Source of the DNA: JADHUC01 sp964617665
Lineage (GTDB): Bacteria > Planctomycetota > Planctomycetia > Pirellulales > Pirellulaceae
Direction of reading: 5' to 3'
Length of the DNA stretch: 7,994 nt
NCBI GenBank assembly: GCA_964617665.1
Contig: CAZUAH010000611.1
Location: forward strand, 1 to 7,994
Shown here piece after piece: positions 1-5,396 of the stretch. The translations under genes were made by a program, and so were the position numbers. Within the stretch, counting starts at the first letter, position 1, and each line of letters begins with the position of its first letter. Under the pieces are notes generated by a model. That model ran no database searches and was not told where the DNA came from. It saw nothing but the letters and a program-made list of their open reading frames with translations.

Positions 1-8
1 GGAGTCCC

Positions 9-185
9 TCAAAATGATCCCCAATCGTGAAGAGAATCTGGGCCGCCGGAGGTGGCTTGCTGAAACGGCTGCCCGCAGTGCGGACATGTGGCTGCGGCGT
101 GACTAACGGCTTGTTTGCATGCTGGGCAGGCGACCATTTGGCCTGGATCGGGCGCGGCGTCCGGCGACTCATAAGGATTCGACAT
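9..185 (-). CDS. Small single zinc-ribbon protein, 58 aa
   Basis: The protein starts MSNPYESP, an N-terminus common in planctomycete proteins (from memory). It then has one zinc ribbon: CPAC at residues 20-23 and CPHCG at 34-38, so Cys20, Cys23, Cys34 and Cys37 can hold one zinc ion. The tail (residues 39-58) is polar, rich in Gly, Ser and Gln, and has no membrane segment. Related proteins with this layout often continue into transmembrane helices, so this one is either a short free-standing ribbon or a shortened version. The ATG at 185 is preferred because GGAG stands 6 nt upstream; a GTG at 203 is in frame but has no such site. It lies 51 bp downstream of the beta-helix gene on the same strand and could be co-transcribed with it. 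The function is unknown; a binding or regulatory role is a guess from the ribbon alone. Confidence 0.7.
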   Translation of the reverse strand: MSNPYESPDAAPDPGQMVACPACKQAVSHAAATCPHCGQPFQQATSGGPDSLHDWGSF

Positions 186-211
186 AGTGTTCTCCAAGTG
201 CACTGGTTGGA

Positions 212-231
212 ATGGGCTACTGAGAGCCCAT
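212..231. repeat. Perfect 7-bp inverted repeat between the two minus-strand genes
   Basis: ATGGGCT and AGCCCAT are exact reverse complements separated by 6 nt. The hairpin begins 5 bp after the stop of the beta-helix gene. It has no T-run after it in the minus direction, so it is not a good intrinsic terminator. It may be a weak terminator, an RNA-end stabiliser, or chance. Confidence 0.4.
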
Positions 232-236
232 CGAGA

Positions 237-2120
237 TCATGGATGGTATTCGTAGGCACCAATATCGATAGCTTCCCCTTGGGGGCGTTTCACTCCGTCG
301 ATGTCTTCTGAAACGGGCACAGGAACGCCAGCATCGCGAGCCGGGCTGCTGGGTAGCAGGCGGTAATCGCCCTTGCTCGGGTCTACGAAGATTTTCTTCA
401 AGTCCTCTTCGACGATCGCATTCGCGCCAAGCGTATCTGGTTTCTGCACCCACGACAGTTTCGTGTACAAGTTATTCTCCAAAACGACACCGGCCAACTG
501 CTCCGGCTCCCTGCCGTGCAGCATTCCGTCGGTGAGGTTGTTCTTGATCGTGTAATCTTTGGCATCGTTGGGTATCGAGATACCGCCGCCCGTACTGGAA
601 TTCAAGACGGTGTTGTTCAGCACGGTAATCCTCTCGCCGCGGCCGTACAACACAAGGATCCGGCTCTGTCCGTCTCGGCCCTTAAGCAAGTTATTGCGGA
701 TGGTCACGTCACTGGACTCCTGGACCGTGAGCGCCATATTGCCGTCCAGCACTTTGTTATCGGCGATCAGGATATTGCGGCTGTGCAGATAACAGGTGAT
801 GCCGTTCGCGTGATTCCCACGGTTGCCCATGACCGTGTTGCCGACGATCTTCGAGTCCTCGACGTGATAGAAGGTGATGCCGGTTCCCCCACAACGCTCG
901 ACCACGTTGTTTCGGATTGTCACGTGTCGGGTTCTGTGGTTTGTCGAACCAAGCGTGCAGATGCCGCGATTCATCTGGTTGTGATGCACGTAGTTGTGCT
1001 CGATCATCGATTCGCTGCAGCCAGCACAATTGATGGCCCAGTAGCCCGAACCGGCTTTGCACTGCAGAACCTCGCAGTTGCGCACAACGACGCCGCTGGT
1101 CGGCGTATGGACCAGATTTAGGATGCCATTTCCAGCGCGAAGATCCCCCGTGTTGCCGCTGTATCGTCGAATCTTGAATCCGTCGATGTGGACGAAGCTC
1201 TTGCCGTTAATGTGAAATCCGATTTTGCGCACCGAACAAGTGATGCTCGTTTCGAGTGACCGTTCGTCATTGGGCCACAACACCACCTTGCGACGCCCGT
1301 CTGCCTCTGGGGCCAGTACTGCATATTGTCCCTTGGTGCGAATCAGCGCCGGGTGGTTCATCACGCTGAACTGATCTTTGCCGGGATTGATGCGTCGCGT
1401 GGTTTCCGCAAACGTGATCCGGCCGTCATCCGCCTCGTAGCCCGTGATGGTCCGGGATACGACGTTGTTGTTGCCGGTTCGCACCAACACCGTTGCCCCT
1501 ATCCAGTAATCGGAGGGCTTCTGCGTGAAATACTCTCTGTCGACGATTTGAGTAGAGCTGTAGCCGTCCGTTGGGATCGGCCGCATCACCGAACGGTCAT
1601 CGTAGTAGAACGGGTCCGGAGGCACGGAATCTTGGGCCACGGCCAGCATGGTCTCGCCCTCGTACAGATTGGCCGAGAATGCCGTCGCGTCTTTGGGCAG
1701 CCACGTCCAGTAGAGTCCGTAGGAGTTCGCGTTGCCCCCGCATTCGGATGGCGATGCGCAGCGTTGCCAATCCGCAAGCACATCCGCACCGTCCAGGAGG
1801 GTTGTGTGTCCTTTGGCACCCACAAAGACAATCGGCTTCTCCGGCGTCCCGCTGGTCTTGAATGTGACGTTCTCGGGATATCGGCCAGCTTTCACGACGA
1901 CTCGGTCGCCCGGCTGGACGATATCCGCCGCCGCTTGAATAGTCCTCAAAGGAGCTTCAGCAGATCCAGGGTTGGTGTCGGCCGCTTCGGGGTGCCGGTT
2001 GTCCACGACCAAGTCGCGTGCGTCTGCAACCGCAACGACCGACAACCACGAAAGCGGGACCAAGAATGCGCCCATTTGACAAACTCGGCAAACGAGCTGA
2101 TGCTTTAGCTTGCGTTTCAC
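237..2120 (-). CDS. Exported right-handed parallel beta-helix protein, 627 aa
   Basis: An N-terminal signal peptide is clear: basic KRKLKHQ at residues 2-8, a hydrophobic core at about 16-31, and a cleavage site after ADA at residue 34. After it comes an N-terminal module typical of pectate-lyase and chondroitinase-B-like helices (PGSAEAPLRTIQAA, then GDRVVVKAGRYPENV and a TLLDG turn). About 100 residues with many aromatics interrupt the helix. Residues about 340-550 hold a run of Asn-laddered coils (RNCEV, EHNYV, RNNVV, VGNTV, ADNKV, RNNLL, LNNTV, KNNLT, ENNLY). The C-terminus ends DIGAYEY, a common closing motif of this fold. It most likely binds or cleaves a polysaccharide outside the cytoplasm; I cannot identify catalytic residues or a lyase family. 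The GTG at 2120 is chosen because GGGGAG lies 6 nt upstream and the signal peptide then starts cleanly; the upstream ATG at 2162 would add 14 residues before the signal. Confidence 0.88.
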   Translation of the reverse strand: MKRKLKHQLVCRVCQMGAFLVPLSWLSVVAVADARDLVVDNRHPEAADTNPGSAEAPLRTIQAAADIVQPGDRVVVKAGRYPENVTFKTSGTPEKPIVFVGAKGHTTLLDGADVLADWQRCASPSECGGNANSYGLYWTWLPKDATAFSANLYEGETMLAVAQDSVPPDPFYYDDRSVMRPIPTDGYSSTQIVDREYFTQKPSDYWIGATVLVRTGNNNVVSRTITGYEADDGRITFAETTRRINPGKDQFSVMNHPALIRTKGQYAVLAPEADGRRKVVLWPNDERSLETSITCSVRKIGFHINGKSFVHIDGFKIRRYSGNTGDLRAGNGILNLVHTPTSGVVVRNCEVLQCKAGSGYWAINCAGCSESMIEHNYVHHNQMNRGICTLGSTNHRTRHVTIRNNVVERCGGTGITFYHVEDSKIVGNTVMGNRGNHANGITCYLHSRNILIADNKVLDGNMALTVQESSDVTIRNNLLKGRDGQSRILVLYGRGERITVLNNTVLNSSTGGGISIPNDAKDYTIKNNLTDGMLHGREPEQLAGVVLENNLYTKLSWVQKPDTLGANAIVEEDLKKIFVDPSKGDYRLLPSSPARDAGVPVPVSEDIDGVKRPQGEAIDIGAYEYHP

Positions 2121-2146
2121 AGTGTTCTCCCCACGGCCCACTGGGC

Positions 2147-2175
2147 AGTATATCCATCGCATTGTCTGTTACGAA
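2147..2175 (-). promoter_or_regulatory. Candidate sigma-70-type promoter of the beta-helix gene
   Basis: Read on the minus strand, TATACT (2152-2147) stands 17 nt downstream of TTCGTA (2175-2170). The -10 box is good and the -35 box is weak (three of six consensus bases). Transcription would start about 20 nt before the GTG. A small palindrome, GCCCAGTGGGC, overlaps the expected start. The call rests on motif match and position only. Confidence 0.4.
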
Positions 2176-2209
2176 TTCCGCGAGGGCTAGCCGGAGAACC
2201 GTGGCTTGG

Positions 2210-2218
2210 TGATATAAT
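2210..2218 (+). promoter_or_regulatory. Extended -10 promoter for the glcD-glcF pair
   Basis: TGATATAAT is a full TG-n-TATAAT extended -10 element with a perfect consensus hexamer. No -35 box is recognisable at the right distance, as is usual for extended -10 promoters. Transcription would begin near 2225, giving a leader of about 32 nt that contains the Shine-Dalgarno site GAGAGGTG at 2243-2250. It is the only strong plus-strand promoter candidate before the oxidase pair. Confidence 0.6.
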
Positions 2219-2256
2219 TCTGCCGAGGCGAAACTGCTGGACGAGAGGTGATATCC

Positions 2257-3639
2257 ATGGCTTACCCCGACATCATAAGCGATCTGAAACGCATCGTGGG
2301 CAAGGAAAACGTGCTGGCCTCCGAGGAAGACCGCAAGGTCTACTCGTACGACGGCACATCCAACTGGGCGCACAAGCCCGATGTTGTTGTGTTTCCTACA
2401 GAGACAGAGCACGTAGAAGCCGTGCTAATGCTCGCGAACGAGAAACGGATTCCGGTGACCCCAAGAGGAGGTGGCACGAACCTGAGTGGCGGATCCGTGC
2501 CGATCCGAGGCGGAATTGCCTTGGTGATGACCAAGATGAACAAGATTCTGGCCATCCACCCGGCGAATCTGTCCGCAAGGGTCCAGGCGGGTGTGGTACT
2601 GATGGACCTGCAAACCACACTGGCAGCCCAAAGTCTCTTTTTCCCGCCCGATCCGCAGAGTTTTCTGGGAGCCACGATAGGAGGAATCATCGCCGAAAAC
2701 GCAGGTGGGCCCGTGTGCCTGAAGTACGGAGTGACGAAGCAGTACATACTCGGGCTCAAGGCCGTGCTGCCGACTGGCAAGACGGTCGAATTCGGCGGCG
2801 GCACCGTCAAGAACGTCGTGGGCTACGACCTGGTCTCATTGGTCACCGGTTCCGAAGGTACCCTGGCGGTTGTCACCGAAGCGGTCCTTCGGTTGATACC
2901 TATGCCGCCGGCCAGGAAGACGATCATCGCATTGTTCAGCGATGTGCCCAAGGCAGGCGAGACCGTCGCCAAGATCCTTGACGCCGGTACGATTCCCGCC
3001 AAGATCGAACTCCTGGACAACTGGGTGATAAGAAGCATCAATCGAATCACCGGCATAGGGCTGACCGAGGAAGCCGCTGCCATGCTCATGTTCGAGTGCG
3101 ATGGCATGGAGGAGGTTGTCGAACACGACTCGGAGAAAGTGATTGCCGTGTGCAACGAAATGGGTGCCACGGACGTGATCGTCGCCAAGGACCCACAGGA
3201 GGCACAGACCTATTGGAAAGCCCGCAGCGCGGGTTTCGCCGCCATATTCAGCGCCGCGCCCACGATTCTGTCAGAAGACGTGGCAGTGCCGCGACCGCGA
3301 ATGGCAGGTTTCATCGAAAAGGTGATGGACATATGCAAAAAGGCTGATTTGGAGGTCACGGTCATCGGCCATGCCGGCGACGGCAATTTGCATCCCAGCG
3401 TAATGACGGACGAAAAGGACTCGGAGCACTTCGCCAAAGCGCAAAAGGCCGTGGACGAAATCATTGAGGCAGCAGTCGAATTTGGCGGTGTTCTTTCCGG
3501 TGAACACGGTATCGGCCTTGGAAAGCAGAAATTCATGCGTCGCACGCAAGAGCCGATGTTCATCGAAATCATGAAGCAGATCAAAGACATATTCGATCCC
3601 AACGGAATCCTGAACCCAGGAAAGATATGGGAAGACTGA
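2257..3639 (+). CDS. glcD: FAD-linked 2-hydroxyacid oxidase subunit, GlcD type, 460 aa
   Basis: This is the flavin subunit of a glycolate or D-lactate type dehydrogenase (PCMH/VAO fold). The FAD pyrophosphate loop PRGGGTNLSGG is at residues 69-79. It is followed by the flavin-domain segments FFPPDPQSFLGATIGGIIAENAGG and KNVVGYDL with TGSEGTLAVVTE. The C-terminal oxidase domain carries GHAGDGNLHP at 371-380 and GEHGIG at 415-420, the metal and substrate motifs of this family, and closes on FDPNGILNPGKIW. The length is normal for the family; E. coli GlcD is slightly longer. The ATG at 2257 is preferred: GAGAGGTG lies 6 nt before it, whereas the in-frame GTG at 2248 falls inside that ribosome site. 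No signal peptide is present, so it acts in the cytoplasm or on the inner membrane face with GlcF. The substrate cannot be told from the sequence; glycolate, D-lactate or another 2-hydroxyacid are all possible. Confidence 0.92.
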   Translation: MAYPDIISDLKRIVGKENVLASEEDRKVYSYDGTSNWAHKPDVVVFPTETEHVEAVLMLANEKRIPVTPRGGGTNLSGGSVPIRGGIALVMTKMNKILAIHPANLSARVQAGVVLMDLQTTLAAQSLFFPPDPQSFLGATIGGIIAENAGGPVCLKYGVTKQYILGLKAVLPTGKTVEFGGGTVKNVVGYDLVSLVTGSEGTLAVVTEAVLRLIPMPPARKTIIALFSDVPKAGETVAKILDAGTIPAKIELLDNWVIRSINRITGIGLTEEAAAMLMFECDGMEEVVEHDSEKVIAVCNEMGATDVIVAKDPQEAQTYWKARSAGFAAIFSAAPTILSEDVAVPRPRMAGFIEKVMDICKKADLEVTVIGHAGDGNLHPSVMTDEKDSEHFAKAQKAVDEIIEAAVEFGGVLSGEHGIGLGKQKFMRRTQEPMFIEIMKQIKDIFDPNGILNPGKIWED

Positions 3640-3645
3640 TTGGAT

Positions 3646-3722
3646 GGAAAAAGGGGACAGGTCCAATTTGTGCAAAGCACCCGAAGGGCCGTCTCGGCAA
3701 ATTGGACCTGTCCCCTTTTTCC
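3646..3722. repeat. 77-bp palindromic element with perfect 25-bp inverted arms
   Basis: The left arm (3646-3670) and right arm (3698-3722) are exact reverse complements, around a 27-nt centre (3671-3697) with its own small CCGA/TCGG pairing. The arm core is GGGGACAGGTCCAATTTG, flanked outside by five A or five T. It contains no TAA, TAG, TGA, TTA, CTA or TCA, so all six frames stay open. I see no target-site duplication and no transposase. It resembles non-autonomous palindromes such as REP-like or MITE elements. I recall GGGGACAGG-type palindromes scattered in environmental bacterial genomes but cannot verify family membership here. In RNA from either strand it would form a long hairpin ending in a U-run, so it could terminate or attenuate transcription between glcD and glcF. 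Confidence 0.9.
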
Positions 3723-3731
3723 GCAAGTGAA

Positions 3732-5042
3732 ATGGACCGCCAAGTGGCTGATAAGCTGGAAAACACGCGCAAGTTTCAATCCGATGTCGACCAGTGCATG
3801 AAGTGCGGCTTCTGCGGCTACTTCTGCCCGATCTACCGGGAGGAGCGGCAGGAGAAGGGGCTTGCTCGCGGCAAGGACCAACTGATCCGCTACGCACTCG
3901 ATGGCGAACAACACCTGACCAAGGGTTTCTACGAGGCCATCGACAACTGCCTGCTGTGCAAGACCTGCGTGCAATACTGCCCAGCCAAGACGCGGATCGA
4001 CCACGCGGTAACCGCTGCACGCGGCGACTACGTGGCCGAGAAAGGACTTCCCCTCTCGAAGAGCATCGTATTCCGGTACATCCTTCCCAACCGATGGCTG
4101 TTTGGCGTAGCGCTGCGAATCGCGTCCTGGTTTCAGTTCCTCCTTCCCCGAGGCGAAGGCAAGTTCCGCCATCTGCCGCAGTTTCTCACGGCACTCGGCG
4201 CCGGAAGAGCAGTACCCAAAATTGCGCGGAAGTTTCTGAGAAAGACACTTCCCGTGCGGACTCCGGCGACGGGAGAGCCGAAGTACCGTGTAGGGTTCTT
4301 TTCCGGATGTGCCACCGAATACGTATTCCCCGAAACTGGGCGCATGATGGTCGATGTGCTCAGGAACTTGGACTGCGAGGTCATCTTCGACAAACGCCAG
4401 GGATGCTGCGGAGCACCTGTCTACTTTTCCGGCGACTTTCGCACCGGCAAGAAAATGGCGACAAAGAACATCCAGGCATTCGAAGACTACGACTATGTCG
4501 TCACGGGATGTGCCACGTGCAGTTCAGGGCTCAGCGAGTATCCGGTCTACCTGGCAGAAACGCCCGAAGAGAAGAAGCGCTTCGAAGATTTCTCGGCAAA
4601 GGTCAAGGACTTCAATGAATTCGTGATCGATGTCCTTGCCACTGGCGCGGATAAGTTCGAGCTTAACTCACGATTCAAGGGCAAGACCGTCACGTGGCAC
4701 GACCCCTGCCATCTCGGCAGGTATCAGGGAATCAGTGACCAGCCCCGCCAGATTCTGAAGTCGCTCGATGGGCTGAACTTTGTCGAGATGCCCAACGCCG
4801 ACCGCTGCTGTGGACTCGGTGGATCGTTCAGCATCACCCACTACGACGTCTCGAAGAAGATCTCAGACCACAAAGTCGACGGAATCACCACCACCGATGC
4901 CGACGCCGTGGTAACCGCATGCCCCGGCTGCATGATCCAACTCCGCGACGCACTCTCGCGCCACGAGAAGGCGGTTGAGGTCCTGCACATCGGAGAACTC
5001 TTCACAGTGCGGACGAAGAAAGCGGTCGGGAGTCGTTTCTGA
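3732..5042 (+). CDS. glcF: Iron-sulfur subunit of the 2-hydroxyacid oxidase, GlcF type, 436 aa
   Basis: Two ferredoxin-type motifs open the protein: Cys22, 25, 28 and 32 (CMKCGFCGYFCP) and Cys73, 76, 79 and 83 (CLLCKTCVQYCP). Each is followed by Pro and each can bind a [4Fe-4S] cluster. Two CCG domains follow: FFSGC with CCGAP and CATC, then DPCHLGRY with CCGLGG and CPGC. This is the GlcF/LldE/heterodisulfide-reductase-D layout, which carries electrons from the flavin subunit to the quinone pool at the inner membrane. The length is close to E. coli GlcF. The ATG at 3732 is chosen although an in-frame ATG at 3627 exists. The 35 extra residues would be translated mostly from the palindrome at 3646-3722, and removing that 77-bp insert puts the upstream ATG out of frame. 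The ribosome site before 3732 is weak (AAGTGA). The gene follows glcD by 92 nt; there is no GlcE-like gene beside it. Confidence 0.9.
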   Translation: MDRQVADKLENTRKFQSDVDQCMKCGFCGYFCPIYREERQEKGLARGKDQLIRYALDGEQHLTKGFYEAIDNCLLCKTCVQYCPAKTRIDHAVTAARGDYVAEKGLPLSKSIVFRYILPNRWLFGVALRIASWFQFLLPRGEGKFRHLPQFLTALGAGRAVPKIARKFLRKTLPVRTPATGEPKYRVGFFSGCATEYVFPETGRMMVDVLRNLDCEVIFDKRQGCCGAPVYFSGDFRTGKKMATKNIQAFEDYDYVVTGCATCSSGLSEYPVYLAETPEEKKRFEDFSAKVKDFNEFVIDVLATGADKFELNSRFKGKTVTWHDPCHLGRYQGISDQPRQILKSLDGLNFVEMPNADRCCGLGGSFSITHYDVSKKISDHKVDGITTTDADAVVTACPGCMIQLRDALSRHEKAVEVLHIGELFTVRTKKAVGSRF

Positions 5043-5396
5043 AGACGGCTTCCGCCCCCTCTTCTTCCTTCTTCTCAGCGTTCCACTTTGTTCCACCGCA
5101 TCGGCCGCTCCGGTCCAGCGGTTGCTATACTTTGTTTCATCTGTCATCGTCACTCGCCGTGTCAAGCGGAGAATTCACTGTGCATTCGCCCGTTGCGGCG
5201 GAGAGGCCCCATCCACAGTTCGGCAGTTGCAGGGGAATGTTGAGGATTTCTTCCGAGGACGATGAACACCGAGAGGACCTCAAGGGCTGCATGCCATAGA
5301 ATTGCCTCTTGCGAACGGAATTTGTGGCAGGATCACTCTACGTCTTCCTCTTCTGCGTTCTTCTTCTCCGCTTGGTGACTGGCATTTGGGCATTGG
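5043..5396. other. Gene-free convergent intergenic region
   Basis: I find no convincing gene here. The stretch lies between the ends of glcF and the haem-protein gene. It has two pyrimidine-rich tracts on the plus strand (5061-5084 and 5343-5373) that share CTTCTTCTC followed by A or C and GC. A TATACT hexamer at 5126-5131 resembles a -10 box but lacks a partner. Near 5381-5420, short units of CATT, ATTGG and CCAAT repeat and run into the last codons of the minus-strand gene. The region could hold decayed sequence or degenerate repeats; there is no tRNA or other RNA gene that I recognise. Confidence 0.6.
5105..5131 (+). terminator. Weak candidate terminator after glcF
   Basis: CCGCT (5105-5109) and AGCGG (5117-5121) can form a 5-bp GC-rich stem with a 7-nt loop. 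They are followed by a T-rich but interrupted tract (TTGCTATACT, then TTTGTTT). It is 63 nt after the glcF stop. The stem is short and the T-run broken, so this is only a possibility. Confidence 0.25.

Noticed and set aside
516..1121. Plus-strand reading frame of 201 codons, and another of 260 codons at 1326-2108
   Set aside because: Antisense to the beta-helix gene, whose domain motifs and signal peptide are clear; their translations look like codon shadows.
3210..4172. Long minus-strand reading frame of 320 codons across glcD, the palindrome and glcF (and a second one at 3271-4020)
   Set aside because: Both lie antisense to two strongly supported genes and join only because the palindrome has no stops; they show no recognisable domain.
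4863..5165. Minus-strand 100-codon frame with a basic KKRGRK stretch, preceded by TTGACA at 5165-5160
   Set aside because: It overlaps the end of glcF antisense, the basic stretch is the purine-rich complement of a pyrimidine tract, and TTGACA has no -10 box at 16-18 nt.
5262..5378. Small plus-strand frame MNTERTSR..., 38 residues
   Set aside because: The ribosome-like GAGG is only 3 nt from the ATG, and the Ser/Phe-rich tail comes from the pyrimidine tract.
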